Assembly: GCA_902766415.1 (NCBI GenBank)
Contig: CACXDR010000135.1
Coordinates: 1-8,321 of the forward strand
Reading direction: 5' to 3'
Origin: an uncultured Lachnospiraceae bacterium
GTDB lineage: Bacteria > Bacillota_A > Clostridia > Lachnospirales > Lachnospiraceae
DNA length: 8,321 nt
Both the position numbers and the translations under genes were made by a program. Within the stretch, counting starts at the first letter, position 1. Each line of letters starts with the position of its first letter. Below the pieces are notes generated by a model that made no database searches, was not told where the DNA came from, and saw only the letters and a list, made by a program, of their open reading frames with translations. Below, piece by piece: positions 1 to 7,682 of the stretch.

Positions 1-417
1 CTGTCCTTTGACCCGACGCTGGTCCGCGGCATGGGCTACTACACCGGCACCATCTTCGAGGTCTCCATGGAGGGCTTCGGCGGCAGCGTCGCCGGCGGCG
101 GACGCTACGACAGGATGGTCGGGAAGTTCACCGGACAGGACACGCCGGCCTGCGGCTTCTCGATCGGCTTCGAGCGCATCATCACCATCCTCCAGGACCG
201 CGGCTTTTCCATTCCCGGACAGCGGGGGAAGAAGGCCTTCCTCTTTGAGAAGGGGATCGGCGCGGCCGGGCTCGCGGAGATCCTTAAGAAGGCGGCGGAA
301 GAGCGCGCGGCCGGGTCAGACGTGCTCGTTGTACGCATGAACAAGAACAAAAAGTTCCAGAAGGAACAGCTTTCCGCGCAGGGCTACACGGAGTTTGAGG
401 ATTTCTACAATAAATAA
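1..417 (+). CDS. hisS: Histidyl-tRNA synthetase, C-terminal part (5' end outside the window)
   Basis: This cytoplasmic class II synthetase attaches histidine to tRNA-His. Only the last 138 codons are visible, open from base 1 and ending in tandem TAA TAA. The histidine-binding signature LVRGMGYYTGTIFE lies at visible residues 8-21, followed by GGGRYD and then class II motif 3 as ACGFSIGFERI, so the catalytic core is clear. After motif 3 only about 78 residues remain. The beginning of the usual anticodon-binding fold is recognisable (LAEILKKAAEERAAG, then KKFQKEQ where many HisRS have a KLKKQ-like stretch), but the protein stops at GYTEFEDFYNK and lacks the final strand/helix of the canonical domain. 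No lost reading frame is seen downstream, so this looks like a natural short form, which I recall from Lachnospiraceae. A true HisRS is preferred over the HisZ paralogue because the HisRS signatures are intact and aspS follows. Confidence 0.95.
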   Translation: MSFDPTLVRGMGYYTGTIFEVSMEGFGGSVAGGGRYDRMVGKFTGQDTPACGFSIGFERIITILQDRGFSIPGQRGKKAFLFEKGIGAAGLAEILKKAAEERAAGSDVLVVRMNKNKKFQKEQLSAQGYTEFEDFYNK

Positions 418-424
418 TAATCAA

Positions 425-458
425 CTGCCGCCCGCTCCGCGGCAAGGGAGCGCGGCAG
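425..458 (+). other. Intergenic hairpin between hisS and aspS
   Basis: Six bases CTGCCG (425-430) pair with CGGCAG (453-458), and CGCTCC (433-438) pairs with GGAGCG (447-452). The two stems are separated by a two-base CC bulge on the left side, and the loop is 8 bases. The stem is strongly GC-rich, but no run of T follows, so a classical intrinsic terminator is not supported. It ends 9 bases before the AGAGGAG ribosome binding site of aspS. Possible roles are an RNA processing or stability element, or partial attenuation between the two synthetase genes. The gap is far too short to hold a T-box leader. Confidence 0.6.
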
Positions 459-483
459 CGGCATATAAGAGGAGAAGATCGAC

Positions 484-2298
<1,815 letters not shown>

Positions 2299-2307
2299 GG
2301 GGTTATT

Positions 2308-2994
2308 ATGGAAAATACCAGGATCCTCGTCGTTGACGACGAAGCCAGGATGCGGAAGCTCGTAAAGGACTTTTTAAGCGCGAAGGGCTACGACGTGGCC
2401 GAGGCAGCCGACGGCGAGGAGGCTGTGAGGAAATTCATGGCGGACAGGAGCATCAGCCTCCTGATCCTTGACGTGATGATGCCGAAGATGGACGGGTGGG
2501 AGGTCGTAAAGACCATCCGCCGCGAGTCCTCGGTCCCGATCATCATGCTGACGGCGAAGGGGGAGGAGCGGGACGAGCTCCAGGGCTTCAATCTCGGCGT
2601 GGACGAGTATATCTCGAAGCCGTTCAGCCCGAAGATCCTGGTCGCGCGCGTCGAGGCGATCCTCCGCAGGAGCCAGTCGTCCGGCGGGGAGGAAAAGCTC
2701 GCCGCGGGCGGGATCGAGGTCGACAAGACCGCGCACGAGGTCCGCGTGGACGGGGAGCCGGTGGAGCTTTCCTTCAAGGAGTTCGAGCTCCTCACCTATT
2801 TTATCGAGAACAGGGGCATTGCCCTTTCCAGGGAGAAGATCCTGAACAACGTATGGAACTACGACTATTTCGGGGACGCGAGGACCATTGACACGCACGT
2901 CAAGAAGCTCCGCGCGAAGCTCGGGAGATGCGGCAGCTATATCCATACGATCTGGGGCATGGGCTATAAGTTTGAGATCGAAGAGGATGCGTGA
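2308..2994 (+). CDS. OmpR/PhoB-family response regulator
   Basis: This is a cytoplasmic DNA-binding regulator activated by phosphorylation, 228 residues, the normal size for the family. The receiver domain (about 4-120) shows the acidic pocket D10-D11, the phosphorylated aspartate D55 in LLILDVMMPKMDG, switch residue T82 and K104 in YISKPFSP. After a short linker, a winged-helix domain (about 133-225) carries ELSFKEFELLTYF, the recognition helix near TIDTHVKKLRAKL (193-205) and the wing ending IWGMGYKFE. The start follows the aspS stop by 9 bases; AAGGGG overlapping that stop is a weak ribosome binding site, so translation may be partly coupled to aspS. Its stop overlaps the start of the histidine kinase, which marks that kinase as its partner. 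Target genes are unknown; the family is generally transcriptional. The wording resembles regulators I recall from Lachnospiraceae. Confidence 0.95.
   Translation: MENTRILVVDDEARMRKLVKDFLSAKGYDVAEAADGEEAVRKFMADRSISLLILDVMMPKMDGWEVVKTIRRESSVPIIMLTAKGEERDELQGFNLGVDEYISKPFSPKILVARVEAILRRSQSSGGEEKLAAGGIEVDKTAHEVRVDGEPVELSFKEFELLTYFIENRGIALSREKILNNVWNYDYFGDARTIDTHVKKLRAKLGRCGSYIHTIWGMGYKFEIEEDA
2982..2986 (+). promoter_or_regulatory. Ribosome binding site that decides the kinase start
   Basis: AGAGG(A) lies inside the last codons of the response regulator. Measured to the ATG at 2994 the spacing is about 7 bases, which is good; measured to the in-frame GTG at 2991 it is only about 4. The ATG is therefore preferred, giving a TGATG stop-start overlap. 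Confidence 0.6.
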
Positions 2995-4493
2995 TGAAGC
3001 ATTCCATCAGGGCGCGCTTTACGGTCCTGTTCCTTTCGGTCGTCGCGGCGCTGCTTCTGGCCGCCGTCGCGCTCAATACCTTCGGGCTTGAGCGGTTTTA
3101 CCGCGCGGAGAAGGTAAAGAACATCGAGCGCGCCTACCAGGCGATCAACGCGGTGGTCATCCGGGCGGACGGGCTTACGGACGAGGACACGGAAGAGCTT
3201 CAGGAGATCCTGAACGAATATTCCGGAAAATACAATATCACGATCGCGGTCATGGATTCCGCGACGAGCAGGATGATCTGCACCTCGGAGCGCGGGAGCG
3301 ACTCCCTGTTCCGGCGCGCGCAGCGGTTCCTGTTCGACCGTGATATCCAGTCGAAGTCGGTCATGCTGAAGCGGTCGGACGATTTCATGATCCTGAGCGC
3401 CTACGACGAGGAGACGAACTCCATGAACATCGACGCGCTCGGCTACTGCGGGGACAACCAGACGGTCCTCATCATGTCGACGCCGGTGGCGAACCTCAAG
3501 GAGAGCGTCCAGCTGGCGAACCGCTTTCTTGCGTATGTCGGCCTCTTCACGCTCGTGCTCGGGATCATCGTCATTTCCTTTATGACGCGGCAGGTGACGC
3601 GGCCCATCCAGCAGCTCGCCGCGCTGTCCGAGAAGATGGGGCGGCTTGAATTCGGCGAGCGCTACACCGGGAGCAGCGAGGACGAGATCGGTGTCCTCGG
3701 CGGGAACATGAACATCATGGCCGGGAAGCTAGAGGAGACGATCACCGAGCTCCAGAAGGCGAACGCGTCCCTGAAGGAGGACATCCGGCGCAAGGAAGAG
3801 ATCGACGAGATGCGGAAGGAGTTCATCGCGAACGTCTCCCACGAGCTGAAGACGCCGATCGCCCTGATCCAGGGGTACGCCGAGGGACTCGCGGACGGGC
3901 TCTGCGAGGACCCGGAGAGCCGGAAGGAGTACCTGGACGTCATCATCGACGAGTCGGATAAGATGAACAGCCTGGTCAGGCAGCTCCTCACGCTTTCAAG
4001 GCTCGAGTCGGGAGCGCCGGACCTTTCGGTCTCGGAGTTCGACCTTGCCGAGCTGATCCGGGGCGTCCTCGCGAATTCGAGGATCCTCGCGGAGGAGAAG
4101 GGAGCGCGTCTCGAGTTCGAGCCGGAAGGCCCCCTGCCCGCGCGGGCGGACGAGTTCCGGATCGAGGAGGTCGTCACGAATTACGTGAGCAACGCCGTCC
4201 ACCATGTGAACGAGGGCGGCGTGATCCGGGTCACCGCGGAGAAGGTGCCCGGGCCCAGGTACCGCGTCCATGTGTTCAATACGGGGAGCCATATCCCCGC
4301 GGAGGACGTCGCGCACGTCTGGGACAAATTCTATAAAGTAGACAAGGCGCATTCGCGCGCCTACGGCGGGACGGGCATAGGCCTGTCCATCGTGCAGGCA
4401 GTTATGGAAGCCCACCATATGGGCTATGGTGTCGAAAACAGGGACGATGGCGTCGACTTCTGGTTCGAGACAGAGGCGGTGCAGATATCCTGA
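2994..4493 (+). CDS. Membrane sensor histidine kinase partnering the upstream regulator
   Basis: It senses an unknown signal at the cell surface, autophosphorylates and passes phosphate to the regulator. It has 499 residues from ATG 2994 (GTG 2991 would add one). Layout: transmembrane helix about 9-30; extracytoplasmic sensor region about 31-176, recognised by no named domain; second helix about 177-197; HAMP domain about 198-250, starting with the conserved TRPI; a helical linker; the dimerisation domain with phosphoacceptor H283 in NVSHELKTPIALIQGYAEGL; and the ATPase domain with N box around N396-N400 (VVTNYVSNAVHHV), F box WDKFYKVDKA and G2 box YGGTGIGLSIV (457-467). The G1 position reads VFNTGSHIP, with Asn (N429) where most kinases have Asp. 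The sensor region holds only two cysteines, C96 and C152. The resemblance is to VanS/PhoR-like kinases of Clostridia; the ligand cannot be told from sequence. Confidence 0.95.
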   Translation: MKHSIRARFTVLFLSVVAALLLAAVALNTFGLERFYRAEKVKNIERAYQAINAVVIRADGLTDEDTEELQEILNEYSGKYNITIAVMDSATSRMICTSERGSDSLFRRAQRFLFDRDIQSKSVMLKRSDDFMILSAYDEETNSMNIDALGYCGDNQTVLIMSTPVANLKESVQLANRFLAYVGLFTLVLGIIVISFMTRQVTRPIQQLAALSEKMGRLEFGERYTGSSEDEIGVLGGNMNIMAGKLEETITELQKANASLKEDIRRKEEIDEMRKEFIANVSHELKTPIALIQGYAEGLADGLCEDPESRKEYLDVIIDESDKMNSLVRQLLTLSRLESGAPDLSVSEFDLAELIRGVLANSRILAEEKGARLEFEPEGPLPARADEFRIEEVVTNYVSNAVHHVNEGGVIRVTAEKVPGPRYRVHVFNTGSHIPAEDVAHVWDKFYKVDKAHSRAYGGTGIGLSIVQAVMEAHHMGYGVENRDDGVDFWFETEAVQIS

Positions 4494-4497
4494 AGGA

Positions 4498-4531
4498 TCC
4501 TGTAGAGGCGCAGGTGCCCGGGAGTACAGGA
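4498..4531 (+). other. Inverted repeat in the kinase-bioY gap
   Basis: TCCTGTA (4498-4504) is the reverse complement of TACAGGA (4525-4531), separated by 20 bases that can form a small inner GGC/GCC pairing. It sits just upstream of the bioY ribosome binding site. No T-run follows, so it is not a standard terminator, and it does not resemble a BirA operator. Seven pairs with a long loop could be chance. Confidence 0.3.
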
Positions 4532-4536
4532 CAGAC

Positions 4537-4542
4537 AGGAGG
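4537..4542 (+). promoter_or_regulatory. Strong Shine-Dalgarno site that decides the bioY start
   Basis: A perfect AGGAGG lies 4 bases before ATG 4547. An in-frame GTG at 4514 would give an 11-residue longer protein, but those residues precede the first membrane segment, look non-conserved and would include the ribosome site in coding sequence. The ATG at 4547 is therefore chosen. Confidence 0.8.
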
Positions 4543-4546
4543 TTTT

Positions 4547-5134
4547 ATGGGAAACAGCCGTTCCATGCGGGCGATGGAGATCGTGTGCTGCGGTCTTTTT
4601 GCCGCCCTGATGGCAGTCGGGGCCGCGGTCAAGATCATGATCCCGGTCGGGATCTTCCAGGTCACGTTCTCGCTCCAGCTGCTTTTCGCCCTGATGGCGG
4701 GGCTGCTGCTTGGTCCGAAGCTGGGCTTCCTGAGCGTCCTCGTATACCTGATCGAGGGACTCTGCGGCCTTCCTGTCTTCGCGCACGGCGGCGGGCCGGG
4801 CTATCTCGCGAAGCCGACCTTCGGCTTCCTGATCGGCTTTGCCGCGGCGGCGTACATTGCGGGACTCTTAAGGGACCGCTTCGGGAAGCGCGGCTTCGCG
4901 CGGTTCATCCCGGCAGCGGCGGCAGGGACCACGGCGTACTATATCTGCGGCCTTGTCTATTACAGCATGATGGTGAACATGATCCTTCCTGCCGGCCGTG
5001 AGATCGGCCTTAAGGAACTCATCATGGTATGGTTTTTAAGCACTGCGGCACCGGATTACGGGCTTGCCGTCCTTGCGGCGTTCATCGCCGAACGGATGGG
5101 CCCCGTCCTAAGAGGTACTGGTTTATGGAACTGA
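4547..5134 (+). CDS. bioY: BioY-type biotin transporter substrate-binding protein
   Basis: This is the integral membrane S-component of an energy-coupling factor transporter that captures biotin. It has 195 residues, typical of the family. Several hydrophobic helices are evident. The family's conserved block is recognisable: FQVTFSLQLLFALMAG, then GLLLGPKLGFLSVLVYLIEG and GLPVFAHGGGPGYL, followed by KPTFGFLIGFAAAAYIAG, corresponding to the usual GxxGLPVFAGG...GPTGGYLLGF pattern. The shared ATPases and T-component (EcfA, EcfA', EcfT; or BioM/BioN) are not in this window and would be supplied from elsewhere, or the protein may act alone as reported for some BioY. Its last 10 bases overlap the start of hemC, so the two are co-transcribed. 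The upstream 53 bases show no biotin operator. Biotin specificity is inferred from family resemblance only; another vitamin is possible but less likely. Confidence 0.9.
   Translation: MGNSRSMRAMEIVCCGLFAALMAVGAAVKIMIPVGIFQVTFSLQLLFALMAGLLLGPKLGFLSVLVYLIEGLCGLPVFAHGGGPGYLAKPTFGFLIGFAAAAYIAGLLRDRFGKRGFARFIPAAAAGTTAYYICGLVYYSMMVNMILPAGREIGLKELIMVWFLSTAAPDYGLAVLAAFIAERMGPVLRGTGLWN
5110..5115 (+). promoter_or_regulatory. Ribosome binding site that decides the hemC start
   Basis: AAGAGG lies inside the 3' end of bioY, 9 bases before ATG 5125. The same frame is open upstream to an ATG at 5029, but those residues are the bioY sequence read out of frame. The conserved HemC N-terminus (MELKIATRGSALA) begins exactly at 5125. 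Confidence 0.75.
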
Positions 5135-5991
5135 AGATCGCGACCCGCGGCAGCGCCCTTGCGCTGGTACAGGCCGGAGAAGTCAAGGAGGCCCTGGAAC
5201 GTCAGGGCCTTTCATGCGTAATAAAGGTAGTAAGGACCAGGGGCGACGTGGACCGCGGCGCGCTCCGGGAGATCGGGGGAAACGGTCTTTTCGTGCGTGA
5301 GATCGAGAACACGCTCCTTTCGGGCGGAGCTGATATCGCGGTCCACAGCGCGAAGGACCTGCCGTTCCTTCTCGCGGAGGGGCTCGTGACCGGCGGCGTC
5401 CTTGCGGCCGGGGACCCGCGGGACTGCCTCGTGACCAGGAAGGGCTTTCAGAGAGAAAAGGGGAAGCCTTTTTCTGTCGGGACAGGGAGCCCGAGGAGGC
5501 GCCGGGAGTACGCGGCGCTTGACCCGGACGCTTCGTTTTCCGAGCTCCGCGGAAACGTCACGACACGGCTGAAAAAGCTTGCGGCAGGGGAGTATGACGG
5601 CATCATCCTCGCAAAGGCGGGCCTTGACCGTCTTGGCGCGGACCTTTCCGCCTTTGACGTGCGGGTGTTCGGCACGGACGAGATGATCCCGGCGGCGTGC
5701 CAGGGGATCCTTGCGATCGAATGCCGCGCGGACGATGCTGCCGTATGCCGGATCCTTTCCTCTGTGACCGATGCAGCGGCAATGAGGCGCTACCGGGCGG
5801 AGCGGGAGATCTTCCGGGCGCTTGGCGCGGACTGCGCGTCACCTGCGGGGATCCATGTGGAGTTCTCCGCGGGGCGGGTCCGGATCTCCGGCATGCACGG
5901 TGACCGGAGGGCAGTGCTGGAAGGCGGGGAAGAGGAGCTTCCGCGGCTTTCAGAAGAGCTTTTAAGGAAGCTTTCAGGAGGCGCGGTATGA
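5125..5991 (+). CDS. hemC: Hydroxymethylbilane synthase (porphobilinogen deaminase)
   Basis: It joins four porphobilinogen molecules into linear hydroxymethylbilane in the cytoplasm, the common precursor of heme, siroheme and corrinoids. It has 288 residues, slightly short against the usual 300-315. The N-terminal ATRGSALALVQ (6-16) supplies the first substrate arginine (R8). The catalytic aspartate is D78 in HSAKDLP. Arginines that bind the growing chain are in GTGSPRRRREY (119-129), LRGNV (R142) and TRLKKL (R148). ACQGILAIECR (191-201) is the usual ACQGxLAIExR block. The dipyrromethane cofactor cysteine is C237 in LGADCASPAGIH, where many homologues read GGC; here the flanking residues are Ala-Asp. 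The start at 5125 overlaps bioY by 10 bases, and the stop overlaps the next start by ATGA. The C-terminal cofactor domain is compact but complete enough to be functional. Confidence 0.96.
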   Translation: MELKIATRGSALALVQAGEVKEALERQGLSCVIKVVRTRGDVDRGALREIGGNGLFVREIENTLLSGGADIAVHSAKDLPFLLAEGLVTGGVLAAGDPRDCLVTRKGFQREKGKPFSVGTGSPRRRREYAALDPDASFSELRGNVTTRLKKLAAGEYDGIILAKAGLDRLGADLSAFDVRVFGTDEMIPAACQGILAIECRADDAAVCRILSSVTDAAAMRRYRAEREIFRALGADCASPAGIHVEFSAGRVRISGMHGDRRAVLEGGEEELPRLSEELLRKLSGGAV

Positions 5992-7682
5992 AGGGGAAGG
6001 TCTGGCTGGTCGGCGCGGGCCCGGGAGACGCGGGGCTTCTTACGCTCCGGGGAAGGGAAGTGCTCTTAAAGGCGGACGTGGTCGTCTGCGACGCGCTTGC
6101 GGGGCCCGGGGTCTTAAGCATGATCCCCGGTACTGCCCGCGTGATCTACGCGGGAAAGCGCGCGGGCCATCATGCCCTTCCGCAGGAGGAGATCAGCCGC
6201 ATCCTCCTTGAGGAGGCGGAAAAGGGACTCAGGGTCGTGCGCCTGAAGGGCGGGGACCCCTTCCTTTTCGGGCGCGGCGGCGAGGAGCTTTCCCTTCTTG
6301 CGGAGCACGGGATCCCCTTCGAGGTGGTGCCCGGCGTGACAAGCGCGTTTTCCGTCCCCGCGTACCAGGGGATCCCTGTCACGCACAGGGATTTCGCGTC
6401 CTCCGTCCACGTGGTCACCGGCCACCGGCGGGAGGACCTTTCCTATGACATCGATTTTGACGCGCTGGTCCGGACCGGCGGGACGCTGGTCTTCCTGATG
6501 GGCGTCTCCTCCCTTCCGGAGATCTGCGGGGGGCTCCTCAAGGCGGGGATGGATCCGGACACGCCGGCTGCCCTTCTTGAAAACGGCACGTACGCCGCGC
6601 AGCGGAGGATCTCCGGCACGCTTTCCGGGCTTCCGGATGCCTGCGCGAAGGCGGGGGCAAGGACCCCGGCGGTGATCGTGGTGGGAAAGGTCTGCGCGCT
6701 TGCTGAGGAGCTTTCCTGGTACGGGCAGCGGCCGCTTTCCGGCGTCCGCGTGGTGGTGACCAGGCCAAAGGAGCTGTCCTCCGGACTTGCGGAGCGCCTC
6801 CGGGAGGACGGGGCGGAGGTCCTTGAGCTTCCCGCGGTATCCGTGCATCCGCTCCCGGCAGCGGCAGCGGGAAAAGAGCTTCCTGCGCTTGCAGGCGGGG
6901 CGTACGACTGGCTCGTGCTCACCAGCCCGTCCGGCGTGAGGATTTTCATGGAGCTCTTCTTCCAGTCGTACGACGTGCGCGCGCTCGCGGGGACGCGGAT
7001 CGCGTGTATCGGCAGAGGGACGGAACGGGCGCTTCGGAGCTTCGGGCTGAAGGCGGACTTCATCCCGTCGGTTTATGACGGGGATACGCTCGGAAAGGAG
7101 CTGTACGAAGCCTGCGGCAGGGGAGAGCATATCCTGATCGCGCGGGCTAAGGCCGGGAACCCGGAGCTTGTCAGAAGGCTTACGGGGGACAAGGACTTAA
7201 GGGTCACGGATCTCCCGATCTATGAGACGCGATACGAGGTCCCCGCTGCGGTCGATGAAAGGGCCATGGCGGAACGGGGAGAAACAGGGCTCGTGGTGTT
7301 TACGAGCGCCTCGACGGTCAGGGGCTTTGCCGCAGCTGTCGGGGACGATGCCTGCAGGGGCATCCCGGCGGTCTGTATCGGAAAGCAGACGGAGGCGGCC
7401 GCGAGGAGCTTCGGGATGCGGACGTGGACCGCAGAGAGGGCAGAGCTTGATCCGCTTGCGGACTGCGTGCGCAGGGCCGCGGAGGAGATGAAGAAGGAAG
7501 CGGTTTCCTCAGTTGGAAAAGTGCCTGGAGGTGAAGAGGCCGGGAGCGCAGAGATCGTAGAAGTACCGGAAAGAGGAAATGCCGGGAATGCAGAGGCCGG
7601 AGAAGAAGCGGGGACCGCGGCGGGTGGTCTCCCGTATCAGGAAGGGATCATAAGAAAAGATCCCGGGGAGGGACGGACATGA
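5988..7682 (+). CDS. cobA-hemD: Fused uroporphyrinogen-III C-methyltransferase / uroporphyrinogen-III synthase
   Basis: Two consecutive enzymes in one chain: the HemD half closes hydroxymethylbilane into uroporphyrinogen III, and the CobA half methylates it at C2 and C7 with SAM to give precorrin-2. The CobA domain (about 1-245) shows [32 protein letters not shown] (84-100), [20 protein letters not shown] and [15 protein letters not shown]. The HemD domain (about 252-500) is weakly conserved as usual, with [62 protein letters not shown] and [14 protein letters not shown]. Known fusions are about 500 residues; this one has 564 because of a Gly/Ala/Glu-rich tail from about 501. AGGAGG (5976-5981) lies 6 bases before the ATG. 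Four-base ATGA overlaps join it to hemC and to the next methyltransferase. No precorrin-2 dehydrogenase domain is fused, so it is not CysG. Confidence 0.95.
   Translation: MKGKVWLVGAGPGDAGLLTLRGREVLLKADVVVCDALAGPGVLSMIPGTARVIYAGKRAGHHALPQEEISRILLEEAEKGLRVVRLKGGDPFLFGRGGEELSLLAEHGIPFEVVPGVTSAFSVPAYQGIPVTHRDFASSVHVVTGHRREDLSYDIDFDALVRTGGTLVFLMGVSSLPEICGGLLKAGMDPDTPAALLENGTYAAQRRISGTLSGLPDACAKAGARTPAVIVVGKVCALAEELSWYGQRPLSGVRVVVTRPKELSSGLAERLREDGAEVLELPAVSVHPLPAAAAGKELPALAGGAYDWLVLTSPSGVRIFMELFFQSYDVRALAGTRIACIGRGTERALRSFGLKADFIPSVYDGDTLGKELYEACGRGEHILIARAKAGNPELVRRLTGDKDLRVTDLPIYETRYEVPAAVDERAMAERGETGLVVFTSASTVRGFAAAVGDDACRGIPAVCIGKQTEAAARSFGMRTWTAERAELDPLADCVRRAAEEMKKEAVSSVGKVPGGEEAGSAEIVEVPERGNAGNAEAGEEAGTAAGGLPYQEGIIRKDPGEGRT
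7500..7679 (+). other. Low-complexity C-terminal extension of the CobA-HemD protein
   Basis: These 60 codons (residues 505-564) follow the end of the recognisable HemD fold. They are rich in Gly, Ala and Glu with small echoes such as EEAGSAE and EEAGTAA. By eye 32 of 60 codons end in A or T, against 7 of the preceding 40 codons of the same gene, and codons rare nearby (GTA, GAA, GGA, AGA, AAT) cluster here. The other two forward frames are both broken by stops, so no displaced gene is evident. It is probably a disordered tail under weak constraint; a role is not known. Confidence 0.7.

Noticed and set aside
459..472. A TATAAG box before aspS as a possible promoter -10 element
   Set aside because: It overlaps the ribosome binding site region, has no -35 partner at proper distance, and lies directly after the hairpin; the A-rich run is explained by the Shine-Dalgarno context.
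418..483. A T-box leader controlling aspS
   Set aside because: The gap is 66 bases, far shorter than a T-box, and no T-box sequence or antiterminator pairing is visible. Any such leader would lie upstream of hisS, outside the window.
4078..4089. A 12-base perfect palindrome CGAGGATCCTCG, with an EcoRI-like site nearby, suggesting vector sequence or an operator
   Set aside because: It lies within the conserved kinase coding frame and uses the gene's ordinary codons (Ile-Leu as ATC CTC after Arg); similar GGATCCT strings occur elsewhere in the window for the same reason.
5029..5124. Upstream extension of hemC to an in-frame ATG
   Set aside because: Those residues are bioY read in another frame; the conserved HemC N-terminus begins at 5125 with its own ribosome site.
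6114..7130. A 338-codon minus-strand open frame opposite cobA-hemD
   Set aside because: It is an antisense shadow of a confidently identified gene, with Pro/Arg/His-rich composition and no ribosome site or family likeness.
7501..7679. A possible displaced gene or frameshift in the cobA-hemD tail
   Set aside because: Both alternative forward frames contain stops and show no family likeness. High G at third positions in the +1 frame only reflects the many G-initial codons of the real frame.
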